A stretch of DNA of 64,000 bases from Pezicula radicicola (GCA_003008705.1 PDUO01000072.1:133383-197382), one strand, 5' to 3'. Positions 46,825-59,400 are shown, counted from the first letter of the stretch. Numbers and translations: made by a program. Notes: generated by a model not told the origin, from the letters alone.

Positions 46825-47935
46825 TTGTACATCTATATAGAAGATATCTAAGACTAAGTGAACTATGCTTGTAGTATGGAGCTTTACCTCTACTCTACAA
46901 CAATTATAGAGTAAGTAATTCTATACTTTTTATCTATATTACCTTATAGTTTGTTACTAATGTAAATTACTATTAATGGCTCTTCATTCCTATTCGGCGA
47001 AAGCTTGGTTTGATCTCTTTATTCTCCTTGGGTGTACTTAACCCTTCTCCGGAGAGCATAGTAAGTGGCTTGTAGTTGTAGGGCTTATAGCACGAGGCTA
47101 AAAAACAGCGATAGACCTTAGTATCACTAATATAGCCAACAAGGAATAATCCGGCGGGGGGTTCTGTAGGCGAGGCCGACGATTATCCTCTGTGGCTGAG
47201 TGAATGCGAGAAGTCTTGGCGAGAAGCTGATACGTTTGGCAGGGCCGTCTCGAAGAGCCGAGCCAAGTACGGAGGATTCTTACGTCCAAAGTGGGCCAGT
47301 TAGGAGCTCTAGGCGAGAGCAACATGGGAAATTGTAGATGCATAGAAAGCTATATCGGGGCCCCGTAGTCAATGTAGAACCCTATCTGCTCTCGAAGGCC
47401 CAACAAATTTAGAGGCGCAACGCTGAATCAATAGAACTGTCTTTATATTTTAGTAACAATTAATATTTAAATATAATTCTCTGTAATAAAGTAGTAATTA
47501 ACAGTTACTAGACCGACACTCAATGGATGAGGTTAAAGTTATTTACTAGAGTTATATATTCGTCCGAAACTTAGATGTCTCCCGTAAAATGGGTCACAAT
47601 CCTATCGGTTTCAGCCGATACTCGAACTAGTTCTCGAGCATCGAGTTGATTAAAGATTTTTATTATTTTTAGTCTCAAAGTAAGGCTAAAACATCATCTC
47701 AAACAAGGGTCAATTGGCTTCAATTTCAGGTTCATCCTATGCTTTTCATCTAGCCCTTGTAATTTACAACTCGAAGTATATATACAACTATCTTTGGTAG
47801 AAGACACAATTAAAACATATCGTGCTTATTATTCATTGTAGCTCTTCTTGTACAAAGCGCCGGCTGCTCTATAACTTCAATTCTTATATTCGTAAACCTC
47901 TTCCTCGACACGACCGTCCGAAAACTCTTGAAATC
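46825..47935. other. Intergenic DNA upstream of the secreted-protein gene
   Basis: AT-leaning, no coding motif. The last 170 bp hold a TATA-like box and a CT-rich leader before the gene at 47936. Confidence 0.45.
47777..47784 (+). promoter_or_regulatory. TATA-like box of the secreted cysteine-rich protein
   Basis: tatatata-type string (within gaagtatatatacaac) about 155 bp before the ATG at 47936, followed by a plausible leader. Position is right for a fungal core promoter, but AT-rich surroundings reduce its weight. Confidence 0.4.
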
Positions 47936-48166
47936 ATGAAGCTCACCTCCTTCACAATCGCCATCTTTGGTCTTGCTTCTTTTGCGGCTGCCATGCCGGC
48001 GAAGCAGGCAGCAGGAGCAACAGCAGCATCTAATGGTGGTTGTACTACGGTGAACGGGTTCACCTGTTGTAATATCGGGAAAGGAACCAACAACGGGGCA
48101 GGCAGTGTATCATGCCCTGGCGATGATGCTATCTGTCAGAATCAGGCAACTTGCTCGCCTGCTTAA
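47936..48166 (+). CDS. Small secreted cysteine-rich protein, 76 aa
   Basis: ATG at 47936 begins MKLTSFTIAIFGLASFAAAM, a clear signal peptide (Lys near the start, hydrophobic core, small residues before the likely cleavage after AAA or near MPA). The mature part of about 57 residues has six cysteines in a C-x7-CC-x14-C-x6-C-x5-C pattern, low charge and many Gly/Ala/Asn/Thr. A frame continues upstream of this Met, but it lacks a signal peptide, so I choose the inner start. Such proteins are candidate effectors, hydrophobin-like surface proteins or antimicrobial peptides; the CC pair recalls hydrophobins, but two cysteines are too few. It shows no stop or break, unlike the genes to its left. Confidence 0.75.
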   Translation: MKLTSFTIAIFGLASFAAAMPAKQAAGATAASNGGCTTVNGFTCCNIGKGTNNGAGSVSCPGDDAICQNQATCSPA

Positions 48167-50610
48167 GTATGTAATCTATAGAAGTTATAGTAAACAAATC
48201 ACTAATCATTTTCTAGGAACATTAGCGGCGGCGCCAGTATTACTTGTTTATTGGCTAGATGAGAGAGGTTGTACTTATAGAGTAAGCGAGGGATTTTCTA
48301 TAGAGGTAGTAGTGGATTAGCTACAAAGTAAAATAAATGTTTTTAGTTAGGGAACGACATTGATATCTTGCAATGTATATTTATATTTCCCTTATATTCC
48401 TACTTAAGAAAGATATACAATTGTACCTTAACTCCTACTTAGTTATAGTGTATAAATTTCCTTGTAAACTATTATAGTAAGGATAATATCTCTACTATAT
48501 ATTTTTATTTTCTATAAAAAGGGTAAGTTATACCTAGGTTATAACTAGCAGAGGTCTTAGGCGAGATAAGATATACTATTTGTATATAGACAGTAGACAG
48601 GAATAAGTATTGATAGTTCGACACTTTTACCTAACATTCTAATACCTGCCTACACTTTTGAAGCCTTAGATATGCTATAACTCCACTATAGATCTTGTTT
48701 GTGGTGTTGTATTGTTATTGCCCTCTAAATAGTACATTATGTCGTACGCCTACGCCCTTGCTCTATTACATTATTCTAGTAATAGATCTCCTATCCTAGT
48801 TACTAATAGCTACTACAATCTGTATATTAGCTAGGGCAAAGAGCGACGGTCTGTATTACAATTTAAGCATTAAAAGGGAGGTATATAAATATCTTTGTAT
48901 ATACTAATATTAATTAGACGTAAAAGTAAAACACTAACCGTATTATAGAGATTTTAATATTCGTACTATAGACTATATAATTAAACATTCTTATCCTATA
49001 TCCGTAGCTCTGTAATGTTACTATATATGTTTCGTAGATTTCTTGCTATATTTAATAGTTTATATAACGTTAGCTCTGCGTTTAAATCCTAATTCTCTAG
49101 CCCTATTAACTCGGCCTTCTAGGTCTAACAAGGAATGGTGTTAACTAGTACTAATTCTTGTTGATTGTCGGAATATAAGGTAGATGAATTTCTACTTTCT
49201 TGTTGTATTATATAGGCTCTTGTTTCGATATCGTTGGTGGTTTATTATAGAGTATCTACAATACCTAGAAGATTTTCAAGACTTATAAGATTATCTATAC
49301 TTCCTAATATTGGTTTTAGTGATATAGCAATAAGGTATTTAGAGATTATTAAAAACACGTACTAGTGTTCTCCCTATATTTCTATTCATTAGTTTTATAG
49401 ACTATCCTAAAGCTACGTATTATATTATTAGACCATGAATTAGATGACAACTAGTACCTAGGGTAGAATTATACGTGGTTTGGTGGTTGGTATAACAGCA
49501 AGGGGCAGGTGGGCCGATGTAGAAGATTGTACACCCATTTTCTCAGGAGTCATTCAGTTGGCTAGATTAATGGTCATTTTCTAGGTATACTGTACCCGAC
49601 AAGCCGACATTGCCCAGAAGGTGCAGGATTGTATCCCTCTAGATTTCAAGGGCAAGTACTTAGGATTTCATATATATATATATAAATCACATCGAAGAGC
49701 AATGTCCGCTTACCCAGCGTACTATACTCCGACAAGAGGATAGTTTTTAATTACTCATTTCACCTAAGAACAGCGGCGACTTTCTAATAGGAGACAAGTA
49801 GATTTGTATTTGTCGGCTAGGAATTACGTGTACTACTAGTATAACCTCATTTCCACTGTCCACTATGGCCTTTAATCTGTGGAGGAACGGTGCCCTGGTA
49901 GCTTAATACTTTGACATCAAAAAATAGCTCAATTAGTATAGAAAACAAGGCCCTTGCGACGCTAAGTTCTTGTATATATAGTGTAGAAATCCCCGTAGAT
50001 TCAAGGGCCAGAATATACAAGATTTCCCACATTTACCCATATTCTCATATTTTCATCACTTTCTTCTTATTGGTTCTCAATGGTTCATAGTATTTAACAG
50101 TGTTTCAATTGAAAAAATAACATTGCCTACTTTCGTTGCTTTGCGAGTGTGGAATATAGGACTGTGCAGAGCTGTAGTCATTCACTAAATCCAGCCAGGT
50201 TAAAAGCCTTGTTTTAAGCAGTCAAGTTCTCTATTGAACAACAACATCCGAGCTCTTTATTAGCGGCTTAAGTCAACACTCATTATTCTCGATCCCACCT
50301 CCGAATTATAAGGAAGATTATTTATTATCATTATCATTATCAGTACCCTTGTCCAAGGGGCACGGCGATTCTTAATAACCTCACTTAAATCAATCCCAAA
50401 GCGGCTCAAGAACCTCATGTCAACCCTGTGTACGTTCCCCCTCCTCCTCCGGCCGAATTAGACATTATACATAAAATATTCTCATCTAACAACAGCCTCC
50501 AATTACTAGCTGTGCAGAAGCTTTTAGGCGAACACAAATATCTAGGAAAATGAAAGAAGAGGAATGAAAGAAGAGGAAAGAAAGAAGAGGAAAGAAAGAA
50601 AGGAAGGAAG
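48167..50610. other. AT-leaning DNA without recognised gene
   Basis: About 2.4 kb with many stops on both strands and no motif. The composition suggests partly RIP-affected remnants, but I cannot identify an element. Confidence 0.45.
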
Positions 50611-50793
50611 AAAAGAAAAGAAAAGAAAAGAAAAGAAAAGAAAAGAAAAGAAAAGAAAAGAAAAGAAAAGAAAAGAAAAGAAAAGAAAAGNNNNNNNNNN
50701 NNNNNNNNNNAAGAAAAGAAAAGAAAAGAAAAGAAAAGAAAAGAAAAGAAAAGAAAAGAAAAGAAAAGAAAAGAAAAGAAAAGAAAAGAAAAG
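50611..50793. repeat. (AAAAG)n pentanucleotide array
   Basis: Near-perfect aaaag units from 50611 to 50793, preceded by a degenerate purine tract (gaagaggaaagaaag) from about 50550. Length is uncertain because of a gap inside it. The open frame it produces (Lys/Arg/Glu only) is an artefact of the repeat. Confidence 0.95.
50691..50710. other. Assembly gap (20 N) in the pentanucleotide array
   Basis: Twenty N within the array; true repeat number is unknown. Confidence 0.95.
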
Positions 50794-51075
50794 TAGTATA
50801 TTATCTATTCTAAGTCTTTTCCCTTCTTTCTCCTAGTGTCTTTTAGAGTCTTTTTTCTTGCCTTTCTTCCCTAACTGGAATTCCTCAGAGGGATAAGTGA
50901 ATTTAAGAAAGTTCCCTTATTTAACAATATCCTTTCGAACCGTGTACTACTCCTTGTTACTATACCCTAAGACTTTCTTTCTAAGGCTACAAGCGTCTAA
51001 AGGCTGCTAGTGCCTTAAGATAGACTAGTATATCTTGTAATCACCAAAGACCTACACCTTGCATCTAGTATAGTT

Positions 51076-51198
51076 AATAATATAACGATATTAGAATTCC
51101 TATATTGTAACAATATAATATAATATTAGAAACCCTATATTATAGTAATATAATATAATAATAAGTTTCCCTATATTACAATATATCGTTATATTATT
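51076..51198. repeat. AT-rich inverted repeat with 16-bp perfect arms
   Basis: Left arm 51076-51091 (aataatataacgatat) is the exact reverse complement of 51183-51198, with 91 bp between. The loop itself contains further short palindromes. It could be a small transposon remnant or a stem-loop; similar cgatat words recur at 51440-51560. Confidence 0.55.
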
Positions 51199-51764
51199 TA
51201 CTAGTATTAGTAATACCTATACTAGGCCTCTAATTGGCCTAACCTATTTATAGTAGCTTGGGAAATAGTTATCCCGCCCGCTCCTTAATGATATATCTTT
51301 TTAAAATAATACTATAAAACGCACTACTAACCCACTAATATAGATGAGATTAAGTACTTACAGAATATAGAGGTTGGGAATAGAGATATATATATATATA
51401 GATAATAGGGAGTTAGAATTGCTTATAATCATGTGATTATATCGTTTATATTGTCTATATTAACGGTATATTAGTGGCAATATAATATCAATGTTCTTAT
51501 ATCTCAATTAAAACGATATTCGAAGCCTAATATCGTATCATTTATATTGTTAACTACACTGCTTGCGATACATTATATAACTATAGAAAGATATTAGAAA
51601 ACATAGAATTAAAAAGGTCCCTAGGTGTACTTACTACTCCACGGTTCTAAAGAAACCCTGCCTTTCTCGAACGGACTAGAATACCACTAAGAGAGGAAGC
51701 CAAACTCCTCAGCTGGCGTATAGAAATACAAAGCAGTAGTGAGCCAAGGTTTAGCAGGCATTGG

Positions 51765-52234
51765 TCATTTGAACTTAAGGGTGATGTTGAGTTTCTTTGT
51801 AGGAGAGTAACTACAACTTTCGATGTTGTCATTGGTAGTAGTAGGCCTACGAAGCTCAATAGTACTCTTCTCTGTACTAGGAGTATTAGAACCAGAACAA
51901 TCGCCTTTCTTGATAGTAGCAAAGCTACCCTCAACATCATCTGCACCCCTCTTAGATTCTTGACGCTAGACTGCATGTACACCCGTGGATTAGGTGAGTT
52001 CTAGGCTTTATATATCTTTTCAATAATAACGTGTAGTACATAGTCTATAGATCTCCCCTTATGTCCCCTAATGTAATTGTTAGGTAACAGTTGGTATACC
52101 TCTGTCACGTAACTAATTCGTTTTGCGATTATTGAGTCTATGAGTTTTTCGATGGTAATGTGGGGAATTTCCTCCTCGACGCATGACAAAATACAAGAGA
52201 GGAGACGTCCACTTGGACTCTCCCAGCTAAGCAT
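51765..52234 (-). pseudogene. Unidentified coding relic
   Basis: ATG 52234 opens 77 codons: RLLSCILSCVEEEIPHITIE, KLIDSIIAKRISYVTEVYQ. Further down, in another frame, comes RQESKRGADDVEGSFATIKK, GSNTPSTEKSTIELRRP and SPTKKLNITLKFK ending at 51765. The two blocks may be joined by an intron near 52000-51950. A short helical domain followed by a Ser/Thr/Lys-rich tail recalls small fungal Myb-like hypothetical proteins, but no diagnostic Trp pattern is present. I cannot assign a function. Confidence 0.3.
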
Positions 52235-53166
52235 TTATTAAGTGACAACTAATATTCGTATTCTTCATTATCCATGACCATCAATATATTGATAATTGTG
52301 TCTCCTTCGTGTCTGGTCCATTGAGACTAAATAGCAGGGTTGTATCCAGTGGGTGTGCTAGTAATTTTATACTAACAAAGCGAGATCTGAACCTAGAAAA
52401 TGAAAGATTTGGTTTTCAGTTTCATGCAGCTGAAATCAAGTTTTATAAAAGGGGTGTTTACGGATTCGATGAAGTCATATGAAAGATGCTTCTGACTGCC
52501 TACATAGGGGTAGCCTGAAGTTTTTGACACCCTTCCGTATGTTCTATGTATTTCGGCCCGGCATGCTTTGGCCCCGGCTGCGTTGGCCATCGCCGTTTGT
52601 TACAGAACCGTATTTAATTGTTATAGGATGTAGCACGAAGAAAGGAAAGAATTGATCCAAGATCTCACGTAACTGCACGAAACACGTGATATCGATTAAG
52701 ATCGGCCTGACTGTCATGGGAATCCTTGGTTCACGCAGGTTTGGTGTACGCCGTTTTAGCCTAGGCTAGCTGTGGCGTCAGCCTGGTTTGGCGCACGCTG
52801 GTTAGGTTAAGGCGTAGCCTGCTGTCTTTATCAAGAGAGAAGGACAAGAAGGACGGTACGCATTGTATATTAGGATTTTAATGACGAGATTTGAAAAAGC
52901 AGTTATTAATAGGCGGGATAGACCCCAACCCTGTCTGTACAGCCTTAAGTTTGCTGCGATAACACACGTGTCCGATTAGTTTTTATACGAGAATTATCTC
53001 CTCTACCCTTATACACCGTTTATTCCTGAATATTTATAGCTTACTGCCCACATGACTCATTCCACACGTTCGTATAGCTTCCACCGCTTCAATAAGAACA
53101 AAAGAGTAAAAGACTTTAACTTCTATTATTCCGAATCTGAACAACAATATATCGTAAGGCTGTCTC
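52235..53166. other. No gene recognised
   Basis: Intergenic DNA downstream of the transporter; no motif seen. Around 52730-52810 a short word (ggtttggcgtacgc-like) recurs imperfectly. Confidence 0.4.
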
Positions 53167-55037
53167 TCACTTGTGGGATTCACCTAAGGAAACTGCCTTC
53201 TCGATATCTGTAGGCGGTTTAGAAGTGGTTGTAGTATGGCTAGGTGTACCTTGGGATTCTGGAATAGGAGTTCGACCAATCCTATTATATAGGAGGGACA
53301 ATACCAAACCAATAACAGACCATCCAATAGCTCCGTAAAATGCTGCCCGGTATCCATCGACTTTCGCCTTTTTTGAGTCCTCACCTCCATTATTAGAGGT
53401 GCTAGAATCGTTGATAACAGTCAAGATTGCAAGTCCGAGGACAGCACCTCCGACGTTTAAAGACATCTAATTCATATTAGCATAAACCGCACCCTGTAGG
53501 TTCACTTACATTATATACGCCGGCTACAGCTCCTTGGTCTTGAGGTGATGCTGAACCAACCACCGTCACCATAGATACAAAGTAAACCGACCCAACCCCC
53601 ATAATATATAGAACCATACCCGGGAAGCAATAACGCCAGTAGTCGAAGCCGCCCCTCACCAGAGCTAATAGAATCACACCCACAATGGCAAGTATCCAGC
53701 TCGCAACCATTATTTTATACGGCCCAACTGGCTGAAGCAGGTGGGGAAGAAGCATGTTGATGAGGAACGCTGTGACACCAAGAGGAAGGAATCGTACTGC
53801 CGTGGAGAGGGGCGAGAAGCCAAAGCCTGGACATATTAACCTTGTACACAACGAAAGTGAGACGTCCTACTTTGTAACTCAAGAGTAAGGAAGTAATTTG
53901 CGCCTTGCCATACAGCGTAGGTTAGTGCTGCTAATAAGCATCCGATTGGAAGAATACCACTAGTCCACAGATGATTTGGAACTAGCGGATATGGGACCAA
54001 TTTGACCTCAACGTAGGCGAGGACTAACAGGCACACAACTGCAATCACAAGCGTGCTGATAACGCCACCATTGCTCCAGCCATCCGTATTCGCCGATGTC
54101 AGCGCATAGATCAAAAGAATTACGCCGGCGACTGACAGTATCGTGCCGAGCGGATCACACTGCACGACAATCTGCTTCCAGGTGAGACTCTTCCCTGCTG
54201 GCGGGGGGGCAATGTTGCGGATAAGGAAGAGGCCCAGGATAAATAGAAAGCCTTCGACGATAAGAGGGAACCAAAAGATCTTGATAGTCAATTATTTGTT
54301 CTGCATAAAGGGAACAACTCTCACCCAGCGCCAGGTTAGCAGTGACGTGAAAAAGCCTCCAAAGATGGGACCTAATCTGATAAAGTTAGTTATCATCTTA
54401 AAATTTGCGAGTAGAGACGTACACGAATCCCATGGAGCCACTTGCTCCCCACCAGCTTAGTGCCAGACCCCGGATATTAGGCTCTGGGAACAGGTGTGCT
54501 ACAGACGCTTGAGCTGCGGGTATAGTAAAAGCGGCTGCGATGCCTACACAATGGGTCAGTACGCCACTCGGAGCGTGCCTAAGCATGGCGTACCTTGAAA
54601 TGCTCGGGAAATAACTAGACCGATTTGCGTCGGAGCTAGCGCGCAGCACAAGATGAAGATGTTAAAAAAGGCCATAGAGACTTTGAGGGTTGTATCATGA
54701 CCAAACATATCACCCAGACGACCGCCAATGACGAGAAATCCACCGTACTATGCTCATGAGCCACACTATCTATCCAATCGTGGTTGGGAAAGCAAACCGT
54801 GAGGGAGTAAGCAGTGAGAACCCACTGCAGCGCGCCCTGAGAGAAGCCCAGATGATGTTGGATGGTAGGCAACGCAATAGTGCACATACCAAGACTCGCA
54901 ATGTCGATGAAGAAAGTCAAGCAGCTGATAGGACATGTTAGTTATTGGACGCCGAGACACCAGGAGTAGACTTACACGACCACAAGCTGGACCCAGCGCA
55001 ACCAGCCTCCAGAGACAACCTCAATATCAGATGACAT
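53167..55037 (-). CDS. MFS drug:H+ antiporter (DHA2 type, 14 TM), 513 aa, intact
   Basis: Eight exons read by eye: 55037-54976, 54924-54798, 54747-54594, 54543-54423, 54376-54325, 54279-53871, 53826-53510, 53466-53167, with consistent phases (1,542 coding bases) and introns of about 38-51 bp with GT-AG ends. Motifs: TM1 LTFFIDIASLGMCTIALPTI, LQWVLTAYSLT, motif A GGRLGDMFGH, LSWWGASGSMGFVLGPIFGG (motif C-like, TM5), LLTWRWIFWFPLIVEG, and later hydrophobic segments through LYIMGVGSVYFVSMVT; the cytosolic tail is Ser/Thr-rich. Such pumps export fungal metabolites across the plasma membrane. It is divergently placed from the NRPS-KS synthetase and shows no nonsense codon, so self-protection or secretion of that product is a sensible inference. 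Confidence 0.88.
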
Positions 55038-55074
55038 GATGGATGAAGCCAATCGAGGAGGTGAGGAGGTGAGG

Positions 55075-55114
55075 GATGATGAGAGGATGAGAGGATGAGA
55101 GGATGAGAGGATGA
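55075..55114. repeat. 8-bp tandem repeat in the transporter leader
   Basis: About five units of gatgagag just upstream of the transporter start codon (55037), preceded by gaggaggt repeats. In the transporter mRNA this is a CU-rich leader stretch (tcatcctc units). Confidence 0.75.
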
Positions 55115-55587
55115 AGTACTCGCATGAGCGAGTAGGTGCATTTTGAAAGGAAAACATGCAGGGGGCGCCAGGCAGCTAGCGCAACATCGCCTATGCTGGA
55201 CAAGTTACTTCGTACATGATACTTTCAGAGTTAACATACTTTATCGGTAAGCGGTCAATTGTATATGCTCGTCCTCGTCCATCGATATATCTCGCACTTA
55301 CTGCAAAAACATTGGCGGCACATTAGGACCTATCTATTTTTAGCAATCATTCTCCATCTCACGTTCGAATTTAAAAATTTCCCGGCCCCGCCATCGTTCT
55401 ATTAACCGGCGTCTCATGAACCAAATCCCCATCAACATAATGCTCCAACATGAAACCCGACTTATCAGAACAATAATCAAAAATCTGACTCTCCATTACA
55501 TGTCATCCAACTCTATTCATCAAATGAGGCAAAGTAAAAATAGCAAAGATACGAGGTAGCTCTAGTTCTACTACCTGGAAACTAATG

Positions 55588-55995
55588 CAGTTAGAAAATG
55601 GATGGTCATGCAATGCAAGGTGTTAGTTGTCAGGTTGTTGGTTCGAGTTCTAAGCTAGTTAGATAGAATGACAGAACTATTGGCTCTCTTGGCTGAACTA
55701 GTCCCAATGGAACTAGTTCTAGAGCTCTCAGGTGTATATATGCCCACACTACACTCCCGTGTATTAGATTTCCTCCTTAGACTTAATATATTATACTAGA
55801 GAGCCTTGTGTGCATCCGACACAAGGGGCCTCTTTATTACACTACTTCTACAACTCCTAAATACAAAGGCCGCAGCAAAAGTATCTATCCCCTATATGCC
55901 TTCATTACATGGTCTTTCCTATTTCCAGTACTAACTGTATTGCATGACCTTTCCCACTTACTAACTGCATTGCATGACCATCCATTTTCCAACTG
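55588..55995. mobile_element. 408-bp non-autonomous element with 30-bp terminal inverted repeats
   Basis: The left end 55588-55617 starts cagttagaaaatggatggtc and the right end 55966-55995 is its reverse complement with one mismatch over 30 bp. Inside the right end a subterminal copy of the word actaactgyattgcatgacc is repeated. No coding capacity. CAG ends and subterminal repeats suggest a hAT-type MITE, but a matching 8-bp target duplication is not visible, so the superfamily is uncertain. The interior (55620-55860) contains a TATA-like and LTR-like stretch, so a nested insertion is possible. It lies in the shared promoter region of the transporter and the synthetase. Confidence 0.75.
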
Positions 55996-56466
55996 CTAGG
56001 GTACTTGGGGTAATAAGCCTAAAACCAGTCTTATTAGATAAGCTCCCTTGTTCATGCGGACGGCTTAGCTGAGCACCGTAGATGTACAATAATCTGGTAA
56101 CTAAACCCTTGGCTACCATGCGCGCATTCTGTAGGTGTAAAATTGAATCCTTTGATCATCAGCAACGTGAGCTATCAAAGCAGAGACCTGTGTAGGTGGA
56201 ACTTTCCCTGGACGAAACTCCGGAACACACCATTATTAGCCGTATACTAGTAACTATTAGTCAAGGACTCCTTATACGGTGGGTAGATTGTTGCGCGATA
56301 CGTTGGTCACGAAGTTTTCCTAAGAGGAAGGTCGGAGTGTTTAGAACTTGCTATTCCGGTCGTGCTCTTAAAGAGACAAGCTTCCTCACCTCAGGCTCTG
56401 CCAGCATTTGCAAACTTGCACCAAATTCCAACAGCCGTTCTCAAGATTTCCTTATTTGGAGATTCT

Positions 56467-59400
56467 ATGTTCTTAATTTCGGGGCCACAGGCTCCAAAGG
56501 GAGTGGGGAAAGGGGTAAGGTCCTTGATTTCACTTACTCATAGCCAGCAAGGAATCTGGATGGAGTATTGTATAAACCCTCAGAGTATTCAATACAACTT
56601 GACCCTCGGGTGTTCTCTTCCTGGAGATGAGATGAATACATCTCTATCAAAAATTATGAATGGTGAGTGCCTAACATTTGTGAGGCCTAAGTATTGACCT
56701 TACTAGCAATCAAAATCCTGACGCGACGATATTGTGCCCTTCGGTCAAAAATTGTCGTTGACGGCACAGCACATTTTCAAGAACATGACCCAGAAATTGT
56801 GTATCCTCATATACAAGTCATCTCCAGCCCTCCTGGCAGAGTAGATACATCTGTTGTGACTGATGCTCTTCACAGACCCTTTGATCTGGCTAGAGAATAT
56901 GCGGTGAAATGGTACATTATACAGGACACGAAGCAATTCCAGGTATATCTTGTTGCACACCATATAGTACTTGATGGAACGAGCATGAGTATACTATCAC
57001 AAGAGTTGCTGGAGCTGTATGAAGGCAGTATTGCAGAAGCCCCTCGATCAGTAGACCTCAGCTACGCCCATCTTGCAGAGGTACGCCACGTGCATCTATA
57101 TGCAACATTTGACTCACCTCTTGCAGCAAGCCTGGCTTCGTAGCCAATCGTTCAAAGACGCTGAAACCATCTGTCTCTCCCAAATTACTAAAGCATGTCC
57201 TACAGTCTGGGCTGTCAGTAAGTCTCATCATGACTTGAATACATCAACGCAGGCGTTCCGATGTATTGATACGTGGACAAGATACACCAAAGAGGTTCGT
57301 GAACTCCCCAGCCGTTGAAATATTCTGATCATAGATAGGACCTGATGACATGGAGCAAAGCATACGGGACATCCTGGTTCCGCGTCGCTGTCAGCCTTGT
57401 AGGTATCCTACTGCGATCATTTACGGAGCCTCGGCATGGCGAGGACCAGACTGTCGCTGTAGCGTTTGCAGGGCGACCAAAAGAATTCCACAACACACCA
57501 GGCCACTTTGCCAACGCGCTGCCCATCAAGATTCCCATCTGGGAGCATTTACTCAGTAAAAGTGAGGACCGAAAGACGTTGCACGCCCTAGTCCAGTCTG
57601 TCTCGCAGAACATCAGCAAGGTCAAGCGGGCAGAGCGACTCTCGCTGGCCAACTTGGCTCGCAGTGCACGAACTCATGGCATCGAATACCATGCGCCAAA
57701 GGTGGCTATCAGCTACTCACCAAAGCTAGCAGATGATCGGTGTCGATTGTTTCCTGTCGAGGGCTGCTGGGATCTGTTTTTCGTCTTCCTCGAAGATGAT
57801 GCGGGCACTGAACTAGGGGTAGGCACGCAAAATCTGGCAACTATTGGATGCTAACAAACCAGGTTATCTACGATCCGACTATCTTTACAAATGCAGCAAT
57901 TACGATGATGAAGGCTTCCTTCGAATGCCTCACGGCGATGAGCAATTCGACAGCGCCAGTACCTCTCACCATGATACCTGGATTACCAAAGTGTCCTTCT
58001 CTTCCCAGAGATCCGACCCTTGCCGTCCATGAGATGTTTCAGCATCATGCGCTTACCAGCCCAGAAAGAATTGCGCTGTCTTGTGCTGAGACGGGTCAGA
58101 GTATGACCTACAACGAGTTGAATCTTAATACTACCGCTGAGGCTCATAGTAAGTACCCCAGAGCTTGCAAGACCTGACTGACACGCGCAGTCCTGATATC
58201 CCATGGTGTTGTTCGGGAGTCCACCGTGATCCTGCATCTAGAACACGGGTTTCAGATCATAGAATGGATCCTAGCGACTATGAAATCGGGAGGTGCCTTT
58301 GTCTATGTTGATCCAAAGCTTCCAGAGTCTCGCAAGCGGTTAATACTCGACCAGACCAAGCCATCAGTTGTGGTGACTGACATATCAGATGGCCGGAGTC
58401 AATGGCTGGATGGCTTCCAAGGAGCACGTGTCATCCACATTGCAGCATCGGAGCTCCTCTTCTCAGCGGAGCCACTACCTAAGACTGGGGCTCAAGATCT
58501 TGCATATATCATCTACACCTCTGGCAGTACAGGTATGTGTCATTTACACTCGAGATGTTGACTAACGCCCTCAGGTGAACCAAAAGGCGTGATGATCGAG
58601 CATGGGCATCTTGCTAGCTTTGTCAGAGCAAGCAATGCCATCTACCAAGTTGGCTATGGCTCAAGAGTATTGCAGTTTGCATCTTTCACCTTTGACGCAT
58701 CTATCCTAGAGTGGTCGAATGCACTAACGAGCGGAGCAACTCTGTGCTTCGCTTCAACTCCGCAAGGCCTCATCGATGACTACCTTGCCGATGTGATTGA
58801 CATGAATTCGATCACATTCATGCAGACCACGCCAACGGCATTGGCAACAATTTCCGACAGTCGAGATGTTGCGTCTCTACAACGTATTTCGCTGGGAGGA
58901 GAAGAAGTCCCAGAAGCAATTATCAAAACATGGCAGCGGCGAGCGGACGTTGTTAATTCATATGGCCCAACTGAAATAACGTAATTCAAACCCCCATTTT
59001 AGGGAGCTGGGGCTGATAATTTCAGTGTTGCTGCTTCGTACAGGCAGTATTTGAAAGGTTCTAAAATTCCTGATACAGTTTCTGTAGGAATGCCAGCTCC
59101 TGGCACCCAGATTTACATCTGCGATACAAACTTCTCCCGCATACTCTCCCCTGGACAAGAGGGAGAAGTCTGTATTGCGGGCGTTCAAGTTGGTAGAGGG
59201 TAACTTATGTGAACTCCAAATAGTGAATCTGACTAAATGGTTCAGGTATCGGGCTCTACCTGAGATTACAGCTAAGAAGTATGCTGTCCATCCTACTCTC
59301 AAAGTGCGTATGTATCGAACTGGAGATCTTGGACGAATTGATGGTAATGGTGAACTTGTAATTCTCGGCAGAATTGATCGTGAGGTCAAAGTCCGAGGTA

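Noticed and set aside
50564..50836. Open frame of Lys, Arg and Glu only
   Set aside because: It is the translation of the AAAAG array and runs through assembly Ns.
55620..55860. Solo Copia-like LTR nested in the 408-bp TIR element
   Set aside because: It has a tgtta start and a TATA-like word, but no matching second end or target duplication could be defined.
57200..57294. Extra 35-bp intron (gtaagt to cgcag) in the condensation domain
   Set aside because: Too short for a fungal intron, and reading through keeps the frame and the exon phases consistent.
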